DNA of 64,000 nt from DATBHM01 sp963772375 (GCA_963772375.1 CAVYXG010000004.1:310001-374000), one strand, 5' to 3'; numbered from the stretch's first letter, positions 25,378 to 34,193 are shown. Notes: generated from the sequence alone by a model not told the origin. A program made the numbers and translations.

Positions 25378-25449
25378 GCCCTCGTAGCTCAGGGGATAGA
25401 GCACCGGCCTCCGGAGCCGGGTGCGCAGGTTCGAATCCTGCCGAGGGCA
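25378..25449 (+). tRNA. tRNA-Arg (anticodon CCG)
   Basis: A cloverleaf can be drawn by hand: acceptor stem GCCCTCG/CGAGGGC with discriminator A, D stem GCTC/GAGC, anticodon stem CCGGC/GCCGG with loop CTCCGGA (anticodon CCG), and T arm GCAGG-TTCGAAT-CCTGC. It reads codon CGG, which is heavily used in GC-rich genomes. CCA is not encoded. Its 3' half is partly repeated several times downstream, see the repeats below. Confidence 0.95.
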
Positions 25450-25450
25450 C
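25436..25450 (+). repeat. tRNA-Arg 3' end, reference copy of a downstream repeat
   Basis: TCCTGCCGAGGGCAC is the end of the tRNA gene plus one base. Near-copies occur at 26630-26644 and 27955-27969 (13 of 15 bases), and a shorter match starts at 27983. Such direct copies of a tRNA end are what integrase-mediated insertion leaves, but no integrase is present here. Confidence 0.45.
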
Positions 25451-25538
25451 TGGGCTCTTGACGAATTCCACGGCACATGGGCTGGTAGACGGTGAGATCC
25501 GATGTCCGATCGCTCATCGCCACGCCCCCACATCTTGG

Positions 25539-25549
25539 GGTTCGAATAG
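25539..25549 (+). repeat. T-arm-like fragment GGTTCGAATAG
   Basis: GGTTCGAATAG repeats exactly at 27942-27952 and with one change (GGTTCAAATAG) at 27971-27981. The first nine bases equal the T arm of the tRNA-Arg at 25426-25434. The surrounding 25450-25648 stretch holds no gene. Confidence 0.4.
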
Positions 25550-25648
25550 GCGCCTCCTTCTGGCGAAGCCAGCGGCCCTTGAATCCCTCCAGACCTCGTC
25601 CCTTCACAAGAACGCCAGCACCCGCGCGACCCACCGAAAGGCAGGCAC

Positions 25649-26438
25649 ATGACTGATCCGTCTGATCGGTTCGTCCAAAGGCATTCGACCGACTCTTCGA
25701 GCGGGCCTCGGACGCGGCGGATCGGGCCGGCAGGGAGGAGTACGACGGCGAACCAGAGGATCGCGCCTTCGAAGACGGCAGGGTGCTGACGTTCTACGAG
25801 GTCATCCGAGAGCTCTGGCTCATCGAGCGGGAGACCGGCCTGCACGGCCGGGGTCTCGGCGCTCCGGACTGGCATCCTGACGATGTGAGCCTCCTTCGGC
25901 GCGAGGATCCCGAAGGCCGCGAACGGATCGACTCGAGTCTGCAGTTCGCGTCGCGGAGCGACTGGAGGCGCAGGACAGGCTTCACGACGAAACGGACGGG
26001 ATACGCGAAGGGCTCGGCCCTCGGTTCGCCGGCAAGTGGATCGACCGAACGCGTAACCGACGCGAGTGGGACGTCTCGGTGGTCGATCCCGAGCCGGATG
26101 ACGTCGCCCTGATCGTCGCCGCAGCCCCGCGGGCCGGGTACACACCATGCTTCCATGGCGCACGCTACTCAGAGGACGAGGTCGAGATGTTTCGGCGGGC
26201 TGTCAGTGCCGTCGCCGAGCGCAATCCGTCGGGCCACATGGGATATGGGCCGCACGCGACGATCAACGGCATCAGGGTGCACATGGTCAATCCGCAGGAG
26301 TCGCTGCTCCAGGACCTGCTGTCTGCACTGCCCCCGGATGCTCTCGAGATCGACATCGAGTTCGAACGCGGCGGCGGATGGACGATGTACGCGCCATTGC
26401 CTGGATCGCCTCCGAGCGGCAGCGGAGACGCCGAGTAG
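25649..26438 (+). pseudogene. hypothetical gene with two frame breaks
   Basis: ATG at 25649 has AAAGGCAGG upstream and reads MTDPSDRFVQ. Restoring one A in the AAA at 25677-25679 continues AFDRLFERASDAADRAGREE and ...LTFYEVIRELWLIERETGL. A second one-base loss near 25925-25950 leads into RLEAQDRLHDETDGIREGLG, FAGKWIDRTRNREWDVSVVD and a clean end at 26438. With both bases restored the span is exactly 264 codons. No family is recognised; the C-terminal part is acidic with mixed secondary structure. Either it is decayed island cargo or the sequence contains errors. Confidence 0.6.
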
Positions 26439-26629
26439 CCACGGGTCGCTACCGCACGCGAGCACCGTGTCACCGGACTGGCTCAGCATGCTGGCTGCTG
26501 CCTGACGCTCCCCGAGAATGCCCAGGGCTAGCCGGACGATAATCACGAAGCGGACTTACCTCTTAAACGCCCCGGCGGAACCCTCGGTGAGTTTGGCGAG
26601 ATGGGTCACTTGCTCCTGTACGTGTGGGC

Positions 26630-26644
26630 TCCTGCCAGGGGCAC
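26630..26644 (+). repeat. partial copy of the tRNA-Arg 3' end
   Basis: TCCTGCCAGGGGCAC matches the tRNA end at 25436-25450 in 13 of 15 positions and is identical to 27955-27969. It lies 5 bp before the perfect palindrome. Confidence 0.45.
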
Positions 26645-26649
26645 ACACA

Positions 26650-26669
26650 CATCTCCGGGCCCGGAGATG
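26650..26669. repeat. perfect 20-bp palindrome
   Basis: CATCTCCGGGCCCGGAGATG equals its own reverse complement with no spacer. It could fold as a strong GC hairpin in either transcript (there is no T-run) or be a binding site for a dimeric protein. Its place immediately after a tRNA-end copy suggests a recombination or termination role, which is inference. Confidence 0.6.
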
Positions 26670-26788
26670 GGCGTCTGCTATGCGTCGAAACGGAGCGCAC
26701 GAGGAGGCACATAACCGAGCCACATCGGATCGCTCTTTGACCAGAACTTCAGCGGCGACGTAGCGTGACACTGTCGCGGGAGGTGGAC

Positions 26789-27661
26789 ATGACTGAACCA
26801 ATGACTCACACCCTCGAGGTGCCCGGCGCCATCCTGACCTATGACGTGCGGGGGGCGACGTCCAGCACGGAGCCGGCGCTGCTGATCTTCGGGTCGCCGA
26901 TGACAGCGGACGCGTTCGGTACGCTTGCCGGCCACTTCAGCGACCGCACACTCGTCACCTACGATCCGCGGGGGGCCGGCCGCAGCGAGCGCAACGACGA
27001 TGCCACGGAGTCAACGCCCCTCGAGCATGCGGACGACCTGCATCGGCTCATCGCCGCGCAGGGAGCCGGACCCGTCGACATGTTCGCGACCAGTGGCGGC
27101 GCCGTGAACGCGCTGGCCCTTGTCGCCAGGCATCCGGAGCAGGTCCGGACCCTGGTCGCCCATGAGCCGCCCGTCGCCCAGGTCCTTCCGGATCGCGACG
27201 AGATCATGGCCGCGGCGGTGGACATCCACGACACGTACCTGCGCTCCGGCCTCGGGCCGGCCATGGCGAAGTTCATCGCCCTCGTGATGATCGAGGGCCC
27301 CGTCCCGGCCGACTTCGCCAGCCTTCCGGCCCCGGATCCAGCTATGTTCGGGCTGCCGACGGAGGACGACGGCAGCCGGAACGACCCCCTGGTCGGGCAG
27401 AACATCGTCTCGGGCAACGCCTACGAGCCCGATTTCGATGCGCTTCGCACGGCATCGACCCGCATCGTGCTCGCCGTGGGGGCCGAGTCAGGCCGGCAGA
27501 TCACTGGTCGCGCCGCCGTCGCCGTCGCCGAGCGGCTGGGGACGACGGCGGTCACCTTCCCCGGCGGACACGACGGCTTCCTCGGCGGCGAGTATGGTCG
27601 CACCGGCGAACCCGATGCCTTCGCGGCGAAGCTCCACAACGTGCTCGCTGCGCCCGTCTGA
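26789..27661 (+). CDS. alpha/beta hydrolase
   Basis: This is a 290-residue alpha/beta-hydrolase-fold enzyme. The strand-turn regions read LIFGSPMTADAF (oxyanion loop), VTYDPRGAGRSERND and DMFATSGGAVNALALVARHP, where Ser in TSGG is the likely nucleophile. FPGGHDGFLGGEYGRTGEP carries the catalytic His. ATG at 26789 is preferred over GTG at 26765 because GGGAGGTGG stands just upstream. It is flanked on both sides by gene-poor DNA with tRNA-end copies, so it may be cargo of a decayed integrated element. The substrate is unknown. Confidence 0.9.
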   Translation: MTEPMTHTLEVPGAILTYDVRGATSSTEPALLIFGSPMTADAFGTLAGHFSDRTLVTYDPRGAGRSERNDDATESTPLEHADDLHRLIAAQGAGPVDMFATSGGAVNALALVARHPEQVRTLVAHEPPVAQVLPDRDEIMAAAVDIHDTYLRSGLGPAMAKFIALVMIEGPVPADFASLPAPDPAMFGLPTEDDGSRNDPLVGQNIVSGNAYEPDFDALRTASTRIVLAVGAESGRQITGRAAVAVAERLGTTAVTFPGGHDGFLGGEYGRTGEPDAFAAKLHNVLAAPV

Positions 27662-28080
27662 GGCCGTCTGGTTCTGCTGAATGTGACGAATTGTGGCGGC
27701 GGGGTCGTCGCGAGGCGTAGTCACCACCATTCGAGAGATGCGGCCCCGCGTCGAGGATTCATGGACGGCGCGTCATCCAGGTCCTGGAGCCAGAACCATC
27801 TCATCAGGACCGTCGGTACGACACGAGAGCGACTCAAAGGCCCTACCCGAAGCCATTCCGCTGAGCTGCTGGAAGGCGATGAGGCAGGTCAGCTACACCT
27901 TGTCAGCTTGTGCAATCGTGCAACCGTCTCTTGCGTGCCTGGGTTCGAATAGACTCCTGCCAGGGGCACTGGTTCAAATAGCTCCTGCCGAGGTCAGGGC
28001 GGTGTGACTTCTTCGAACCCGCTCGACGCACACACAGGAGCGCCGCTGAGCCCGAGCCGGGCGCGAGGAGGCATCTCACC
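27662..28080 (+). other. gene-poor stretch after the hydrolase
   Basis: I see no coding sequence. The only structure is the pair of tRNA-arm-like copies at 27942-27999, and the GAGGAGG ribosome site (about 28065-28071) for the DUF1801 gene at 28081. Confidence 0.5.
27942..27999 (+). repeat. two tandem degenerate copies of the tRNA-Arg T arm and acceptor end
   Basis: Copy one has GGTTCGAATAG, then TCCTGCCAGGGGCAC (27955-27969). Copy two, about 29 bp later, has GGTTCAAATAG, then TCCTGCCGAGGTCAG (27983-27997). The parent order is GGTTCGAAT followed directly by CCTGCCGAGGGCAC at 25426-25450. Each copy has a few extra bases between the T loop and the stem, so neither can fold as a tRNA. Confidence 0.5.
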
Positions 28081-28563
28081 ATGCCGAAGAGAACGGCCGC
28101 AGGCAAGACGGCGGCGAAGCCTGCCGTCAAGCGCACCACCGCCAAGGCCCCGAAGTACGAGGGGCTCAGCAAGGACGAGATCGCCGCGATGAAGGAGACC
28201 ATCAGGGAACGGAAGGCGGCCGCCCGCGGGGAGGACCAGGAGCAGGCCGTTCTGGAGAAGATCGCCTCCATGCCGCAGCCGGACCGCGCCATGGCCGAGC
28301 GGATCCACGAGATCGTCAGGGCCAGCGCGCCGGACCTGGAGCCGAAGACCTGGTACGGGATGCCCGCCTACGCCAAGGACGGCAAGGTCGTCTGCTTCTT
28401 CCAGAGCGGGCAGAAGTTCAAGTCGAGATACGCGACACTCGGTTTCCAGGACGCGGCCAGCCTCGACGAGGGCCGCATGTGGCCGACCTCGTTCGCACTG
28501 ACGGGGCTGACCGCCAGCGAAGAGAAGACGATCAGCGCCCTTGTGAAGAAGGCGGTGCGCTGA
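28081..28563 (+). CDS. DUF1801 family protein with a Lys/Ala-rich N-terminal tail
   Basis: This is a 160-residue protein. The first 25 residues are Lys/Ala/Thr-rich (PKRTAAGKTAAKPAVKRTTA), resembling nucleic-acid-binding tails of histone-like proteins. The rest is a DUF1801 / YdhG-like domain: WYGMPAYAKDGKVVCFFQSGQKFKSRYATLGF. The function of the domain is not established. GAGGAGG lies at a good distance before the ATG. A second DUF1801 gene without this tail lies at 45315-45698. Confidence 0.85.
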   Translation: MPKRTAAGKTAAKPAVKRTTAKAPKYEGLSKDEIAAMKETIRERKAAARGEDQEQAVLEKIASMPQPDRAMAERIHEIVRASAPDLEPKTWYGMPAYAKDGKVVCFFQSGQKFKSRYATLGFQDAASLDEGRMWPTSFALTGLTASEEKTISALVKKAVR

Positions 28564-28767
28564 GGACCAGATTGCCTGGTTTCCGTTCGGAACGTTGACG
28601 TATCGTGCGTGTCCCTGAGAGCGGCCCCAGCCGTGCCCGGAGCGGGAGATGATGACCGCGAGCCGACGCTTCTGGCGCAACTCGCCGGATCGCCGGCAGG
28701 GAGCGCCCCGCCCCGGCCGGTAAGCGCGCATTTCGGTCGCACGAGCGGCACGTGATGGAACGAGCGC

Positions 28768-29655
28768 TCACGTCTCGACAATCTCGCGGTCGAACGTCTC
28801 CGGAGTGATCTCGTCCGGATCGGGGCCGCCGCGGCTCCCGGTGTCCAGCCCGTCGATCGCGGCCATCTCGTCGGCGACCAGCTCGAAGTCGAACACGTCG
28901 ATGTTCTCGGCGATGCGGCTCGGCTTCGTGGACTTCGGGATGACCGAGCGTCCCTGCTGCAGACCCCAGCGCAGCATCACCTGCGCAGCGCTCTTGCCAT
29001 GGGCCCTGGCGATGCCGCCGATGACCGGGTCGTCGAGGGTGCTGCCGTGACCGCCGTCCCGGTAGAACGTGATGCCGCCGATCGGCGACCACGCCTGCGT
29101 GAGGATGCCGTGCCCGGCGTCGAACTCCTGGACCTGCCGCTGCGCGAAGTACGGGTGGACCTCGATCTGGTTGACCGCCGGCACCACCGCGGCTCGGTCG
29201 AGCAGCCGACTCAGGTGCTCGACCATGAAGTTGCTGACCCCGATGGCGCGGACCCTGCCGTCGGCGAGCAGCGTCTCCAGTGCGCGGTAGGCCTCCAGGG
29301 TCCGGTCGAACACCGACGGCACCGGCTGATGCAGGATCAGCAGGTCGATCCGGTCGACGCCGAGCTTCCGCGCGCTCTTCTCGAACCCGTGCAGCGTCTC
29401 GTCGTACCCGTAGTCGCTGATCCAGATCTTGGTCTCCAGGAAGACCTCCGACCGGTCCAGTCTGGAGCCGTGCACGGCCTCGCCGACCTGCCGCTCGTTC
29501 CCGTAGGCGGCCGCCGTGTCGATGAGGCGGTAGCCGGAGTCGAGTGCGGCGTGGACGGCCTCGCGGGTCTCGTCCGGAGGCGTCTGGAAGACGCCGAATC
29601 CGAGGGCGGGCATCTCCACACCGTTGTTCAAGGTGATCGTCGTGGATGCGCTCAT
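28768..29655 (-). CDS. aldo/keto reductase
   Basis: This is a 295-residue NADPH-dependent carbonyl reductase of the AKR superfamily. The catalytic tetrad is visible: Asp in LIDTAAAYGNE, the Tyr four residues later, Lys in FLETKIWI and His in LLILHQPVP. AIGVSNF and SVIPKSTKPSRIAENIDVFDF bind the cofactor. The length is typical. It is followed (28564-28767) by a 200-nt gap in which I see no gene and preceded (29656-29905) by another. The substrate is not predictable. Confidence 0.93.
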   Translation of the reverse strand: MSASTTITLNNGVEMPALGFGVFQTPPDETREAVHAALDSGYRLIDTAAAYGNERQVGEAVHGSRLDRSEVFLETKIWISDYGYDETLHGFEKSARKLGVDRIDLLILHQPVPSVFDRTLEAYRALETLLADGRVRAIGVSNFMVEHLSRLLDRAAVVPAVNQIEVHPYFAQRQVQEFDAGHGILTQAWSPIGGITFYRDGGHGSTLDDPVIGGIARAHGKSAAQVMLRWGLQQGRSVIPKSTKPSRIAENIDVFDFELVADEMAAIDGLDTGSRGGPDPDEITPETFDREIVET

Positions 29656-29905
29656 GCTCTGCTCGTTCCCGTTCGGCCCCGCCGCGAAAGGTCGGGGAAT
29701 GAGATTCCTCGATCCCCTCGCACCGATCCCGCGCCGCGCCCTCCCTGCAACGTGAGTGCCGTCCGCGGTGTTGTAGGGCAAGTGATGGAACCACCACCGG
29801 CCGCGCCGAGGATGACCGTCCCCGATCTCGGGATTGCCCGGCTCCACGGGAGCAGCAAGCCGGGACGGATGCTCGCGGGTGGGCGGATCACGCTGATCGC
29901 CCGGG

Positions 29906-31609
29906 TCACGCCGTTCTGACGGACGCCGCCTCCTGCAGTCCCAGCTCGTCGACCGAGGTGTCACGCATCTTGAACTTCTGGACCTTGCCGGTGACGGTCA
30001 TGGGGAACTCGTCGACGAACCGCACGTACCGGGGGATCTTGAACGAGGCGATCTTGCCCCGGCAGTACTCCCGGATCTCGTCCTCGGTCGACTGTTCGCC
30101 CTCCTTCAGCTCGACCCACGCGCAGATCTCCTCGCCATATTTCACGTCCGGCACCCCGATCACCTGGACGTCGGCGATCTTGGGGTGGCCGTACAGGAAC
30201 TCCTCGATCTCCCGCGGGTACACGTTCTCCCCGCCCCGGATGATCATGTCCTTGATCCGGCCGACGATGTTCGCGTACCCCCGGTCGTCCAGCACGGCGA
30301 GGTCGCCGGTGTGCATCCACCGCGCGGCGTCGATGGCCTCCCGCGTCGCCTCCTCGTTGTTCCAGTAGCCCAGCATCACGGGATAGCCACGGGTGCACAG
30401 CTCGCCCGGCTCCCCCCGGAGGACGACGTGGCCGTCGGCGTTGATCACCTTGACCTCGACGTGCGGGTGAATCGCCCCAACGGTCGACACCCGCAGCTCC
30501 AGATCGTCGTCGGTGTTCGACTGGAAGCTCACCGGCGACGTCTCCGTCATGCCGTAGCAGATGGTCACCTCGGTCATGTGCATACGGTCGATCACCTTCC
30601 GCATGACCTCCACGGGGCACGGGGAGCCGGCCATGATGCCGGTGCGGAGGGTGTCCAGCCGGAACTCGGCGAACTCGGGGTGCTCGAGCTCGGCGATGAA
30701 CATCGTCGGCACGCCATACAGCGCCGTGCACCCCTCGGCCTCCACCGTCTCCAGGCACGCTTTCGGGTCGAACCCCTCCGCCGGCAGGACGATGCACGAC
30801 GCGTGCGTCATGGCCGCCAGGTTGCCCAGGACCATGCCGAAGCAGTGGTAGAAGGGCACGGGCAGGCAGATCCGGTCGGCCGGGGTGATCCTCATCCGTT
30901 CGCCGATGAAGAACCCGTTGTTGAGGATGTTGTGGTGGCTGAGCGTGGCCCCCTTCGGGAACCCGGTGGTGCCGCTCGTGTACTGGATGTTGATGGCGTC
31001 GTCGAATTCCAGCCCGGCCTCCCGCTCCCGGAGCCGGTCCTCCGGTGTGTCCTCCGCCCGGTCGAGGACGTCGTTCCAGCCGAACGCACCGTGCGATTCG
31101 GTCGGTCCCTCGCCCAGCAGGACCAGCGTCCGCAGATCGGGGAGCGTCTGCGACGAGATGTCGCCCCGTTTCGCATGTTCGAGCTCCGGCACCACCTGAT
31201 GGAGCATCGCCAGGTAGTCCACCTGCCGGAACGCGCGCGACGCGATCAGCACCGATGCCCCCGACTGCTCGAGCGCGTACTCCAGCTCGTGCGTCCGGTA
31301 GGCGGGGTTGATGTTGACGAGGATCGCCCCGATCTTCGCCGTGGCGTACTGGGTCACCAGCCACTCGGCGTTGTTCGACGACCAGATTCCGACACGGTCG
31401 CCCTTGTCGACGCCGAGCGCCATCAACCCCCGGGCGACCCCTTCGACCTCCGCGTGGAGCTCCCCGTAGGTGAACCGAACCCCCTGGTGCCGGGAGACGA
31501 GCGCCTCGGTGTCCGGGTGCGCCGACGCGGTCCGGTCGAAGTGCCGGCCGATCGTCTCGCCGAGGAGCGGCACGTCGGTCGCGCCGTGGACGTAGGAGAG
31601 TTCGGTCAT
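29906..31609 (-). CDS. fatty-acyl-CoA synthetase (AMP-forming)
   Basis: This is a 567-residue ANL-superfamily ligase activating carboxylic acids via an acyl-adenylate. Core motifs are YTSGTTGFPKGATLSH (P-loop-like), VPFYHCFGMVLGNL, CYGMTETSP, MHTGDLAVLDDRGYANIVGR (hinge Asp), and the C-terminal Lys in PMTVTGKVQKFKMR. Long VNINPAYRTHELEYAL blocks fit the medium/long-chain acyl-CoA synthetases. It appears monocistronic. The second synthetase at 38778 is a different subfamily. Confidence 0.95.
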   Translation of the reverse strand: MTELSYVHGATDVPLLGETIGRHFDRTASAHPDTEALVSRHQGVRFTYGELHAEVEGVARGLMALGVDKGDRVGIWSSNNAEWLVTQYATAKIGAILVNINPAYRTHELEYALEQSGASVLIASRAFRQVDYLAMLHQVVPELEHAKRGDISSQTLPDLRTLVLLGEGPTESHGAFGWNDVLDRAEDTPEDRLREREAGLEFDDAINIQYTSGTTGFPKGATLSHHNILNNGFFIGERMRITPADRICLPVPFYHCFGMVLGNLAAMTHASCIVLPAEGFDPKACLETVEAEGCTALYGVPTMFIAELEHPEFAEFRLDTLRTGIMAGSPCPVEVMRKVIDRMHMTEVTICYGMTETSPVSFQSNTDDDLELRVSTVGAIHPHVEVKVINADGHVVLRGEPGELCTRGYPVMLGYWNNEEATREAIDAARWMHTGDLAVLDDRGYANIVGRIKDMIIRGGENVYPREIEEFLYGHPKIADVQVIGVPDVKYGEEICAWVELKEGEQSTEDEIREYCRGKIASFKIPRYVRFVDEFPMTVTGKVQKFKMRDTSVDELGLQEAASVRTA

Positions 31610-31749
31610 CCTCCCCTCCTTTCGGGGTCACGTCATGCGCGGGGGAAAGAGGATCCTGAAGAACCATCGTACGCCCCTCGCAAAGAGCGCCGACCGGCGA
31701 ACGGCTGGGTCCGTTTCCCCACGGTTCGAGCCGCCGATCCCCCGTCGAG

Positions 31750-32688
31750 TCACGACTCTCGCTGCTCGCTCCGGGCGACCGTCCCCAGGTAGACGGCCCG
31801 GACCGCGAACGCCTGGCGCAGCTCGGCCGCGAGCTCGTCGTAGAACTCGGCCCGGTACGCCTCGTCGTTCACCGCCGACACGGTCACGTAGATCGCCGAG
31901 AACGCCGCCAGGAACGCGGCAACGCGCAGCATCTCCTCGGTCAGCACGAGGTTCCTGCCGAACAGCTCGAACGACGCCAGCTCGTGCACGGGTTGGCCCG
32001 TCCACGACGACGTGAGCTCCGGGCTCACCGTGATCATGCCGAACGCGACCATCACGATCCCGATCAGCACGGACACGAGCACGATCTGCAGCCCCTGGCT
32101 GAACAGCGCGACCAGGAACACGTTGCCGCGCTGCCGCCTGGACATCCGGGGCTCCGCGATGGCGTCCGGCGCGGTCACGAGCGCCGGTTCGATGGGCGTC
32201 CCCCGAACCAGCCCGGCGATCTCCCCCGTGGACGTGAACCGCGACAGCTGTCCCACCTCGCGCGGCAGGCGCGTCGCGAGGAACAGCACGGCGAGCAGCC
32301 CGAGCGACCCGAGCAGGATCGGGTAGCACGGCCCGAGGAGGTCCGCCGTCGTCTGCCACACCTCGTTCTGCAGGAACAGGAACGTGACGAACAGCAGCAG
32401 CAGCGGCAGCGCCCGCACGAGCAGCCGGAGGATGTCGCCCAGCTGCCGCCCGAACCGGATGAACGCCCAGCGGAGCATCGGGACCACCGCGTACGACGTC
32501 CCCACGTAGATCGCCCCCAGGATGACCAGGTTGGCCGCCGCGGTGACCGCCGCCGACACGAACTGGCCCCCGAACGCCAGCGGCAGCAGCGCGGGCACCA
32601 GCACGAACACGGCGACCTCGGGCGCGCCCACCCCGTCGGGCCGGGCGAGGAGCGGGCGGTGGCGCAGCGCGTCGGCGTCCTGGCTCAT
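31750..32688 (-). CDS. hypothetical integral membrane protein
   Basis: This is a 312-residue protein with about six hydrophobic segments (for example VAVFVLVPALLPLAFGG, LVILGAIYVGTSYAVVPMLR, ILLGSLGLLAVLFLATRLP, LVSVLIGIVMVAFGM). Between segments four and five there is a charged loop. I do not recognise the family and see no transport or enzyme motif. It has the same direction as the acyl-CoA synthetase, 140 nt upstream of it. Confidence 0.75.
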   Translation of the reverse strand: MSQDADALRHRPLLARPDGVGAPEVAVFVLVPALLPLAFGGQFVSAAVTAAANLVILGAIYVGTSYAVVPMLRWAFIRFGRQLGDILRLLVRALPLLLLFVTFLFLQNEVWQTTADLLGPCYPILLGSLGLLAVLFLATRLPREVGQLSRFTSTGEIAGLVRGTPIEPALVTAPDAIAEPRMSRRQRGNVFLVALFSQGLQIVLVSVLIGIVMVAFGMITVSPELTSSWTGQPVHELASFELFGRNLVLTEEMLRVAAFLAAFSAIYVTVSAVNDEAYRAEFYDELAAELRQAFAVRAVYLGTVARSEQRES

Positions 32689-32773
32689 CGACGCCGGCAG
32701 CCTCGCCTGTCATGCCGCTCGCCACGCCAGACAACTCCTGCCGTGGGGACACCGATCGGCGGTGCGCCGAGCA

Positions 32774-33587
32774 TCACATCATGGGCATCGGAGCGGTGCC
32801 CGGCACGGTCAGGCCGGGAATCGCGTGCGGTGCGACGATCAGCAGCATGCCCAGCACGGCCAGGATCACGGCGGTTCCGTAGGTCACGGCGCGGTGCCAG
32901 GGGAGCAGCTTCTCGGCCGCGATCAGCGCCGCGATGAACGCCATCCCCGCGAGGCTCATCACGCCGACGGCGAACAGCGCCGCCATGAGCGCCCAGCAGC
33001 ACCCGACGCACCACGCGCCGTGCTTCGCACCCATGCGCAGTGCTCCCGAAACACCGCCGCGCCACGACCCGAGGAGGAACCCCAACGGGCTCTGACACTT
33101 ACGGAGGCAGACGTCCTTGAGCGGCGTGAGTTCGTACAGCGCGGCCGCGAAGAGGATGCCGGCGGCCACCCAGCGGCCGGACCTGTCCCATGCGAGCAGG
33201 TCGCCGGCAATGCCTCCGATGATCCCGGCGACGGCGAACGCGACCACGCCGGCCGCAGCCCACGTGAGGAAGTAGCCGAGGTGAAGACGAGGGGCGCGAG
33301 GGGCCCTTGGTGCGGGTCATCTTCGAGTACAGCGCCACGGTCGGCGCCACCGACGGCACCATCATCGCGGCCATCATCACGACCCACACCCCGAGGAACC
33401 AGGCCAGGGTCCCGGGGTTCGTTGCGAACCCCGCGTCCATGCCCCGCATGAGGTCGATCGTGAGCCACCACGAGAGGACCGCGAGGACGAGCAGCAACGC
33501 GACCAGGCCGAGGCGGACACGGACTGCGGCGAGCGCCGGCCTCACCCCAGCGTCGGCGCCCGAGCGCTCGCGCTCGGCTGCGATCAC
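32774..33587 (-). CDS. DUF2182 membrane protein with two one-base frame breaks
   Basis: Reading with two bases restored gives 271 residues and about six membrane segments: GLVALLLVLAVLSWWLTIDL, LAWFLGVWVVMMAAMMVPS (a DUF2182 hallmark), GYFLTWAAAGVVAFAVAGI, LKDVCLRKCQSPLGFL and GAKHGAWCVGCCWALM. The breaks are single-base losses, one in the G run at about 33291-33294 and one at the CC at 33276-33277. The Cys-rich loops suggest metal handling. It starts 4 nt after the DUF1326 gene, and the two families are usually neighbours. It may be intact if the breaks are sequencing errors. Confidence 0.75.
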
Positions 33588-33591
33588 GTGC

Positions 33592-34193
33592 TCAGGCGAC
33601 CCAGGAGAACTCGGACGCCGAGATGCCGGTCCTGCCCTGGTACTGGATGCCGAACGCGTTGATGTTCGAACGCGTGGCCTCCGCCGCGTTGAACTCGGAC
33701 GCCGCCGGATGGAAGACGCCCACGAGCCGGACCGGCTGGCCGCTCGTGACACCGAACGGGACGATGTCCTTGATCTCGAAGTCGATTGCGTCGCCGATCT
33801 TGGCGCTGTGCGTCAGGCCTTCCTCGTCGATCTCGAACCGGGCGCGCTCCACGCCCAGGACCTCGCCGACCAGGGGTGCGAGCGCCGCCATCGGACCGCC
33901 CTTCTGCCCGGCCATGACGGCGGTCAGCAGCTGCATCTGCTCGTCGTTGGCACCGTCGTCGATGAACAGGCCGAGCTTCCAGTTCCCTCGGTCATGACCT
34001 TCGGCGTGTCCGCGATCGCGGCCACCTTCAGACCGCTGACATCGGTGCCCTCGATGTTCCCGTCACGGATGTTGAATACGAGGGTGACCCGGCAGTAGTC
34101 GTAGGTCGCTCCGTGGTCGAACGACATGTTGCACGGGCACATGAGATCGCACGAGCATGTCTCGAAGTAGCTCCCTTTCAAGTTCCAGGCCAT
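33592..34193 (-). CDS. DUF1326 protein with one-base frame break
   Basis: This is a 200-residue protein once one G is restored at about 33986 (GAGGG-AAC). It begins MAWNLKGSYFETCSCDLMCP, with the CxC and CPC motifs that define DUF1326 and suggest metal binding, and continues GNWKLGLFIDDGANDEQMQ and VERARFEIDEEGLTHSAKIG. GGAGGAGG precedes the ATG. It lies upstream of the DUF2182 gene with 4 nt between them. The function of the pair is not established; membrane-associated metal handling is a guess from Cys content. Confidence 0.75.

Larger units (their letters stand above)
26439..26788 (+). other. gene-poor stretch with tRNA-end copy, palindrome and hydrolase promoter
   Basis: No convincing coding sequence lies here. 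It contains a copy of the tRNA-Arg end (26630-26644), a perfect 20-bp palindrome (26650-26669) and a possible promoter for the following hydrolase: TTGACC (26737-26742) and TAGCGT (26761-26766), 18 bp apart. Confidence 0.5.

Noticed and set aside
26556..26801. Minus-strand 81-codon frame over the palindrome
   Set aside because: It crosses the tRNA-end copy, palindrome and hydrolase promoter, has no ribosome site and no protein-like pattern.
25539..27999. Possible additional tRNA genes at the T-arm-like repeats
   Set aside because: Only the T arm and acceptor 3' end are present. There is no D arm, anticodon arm or 5' acceptor strand.
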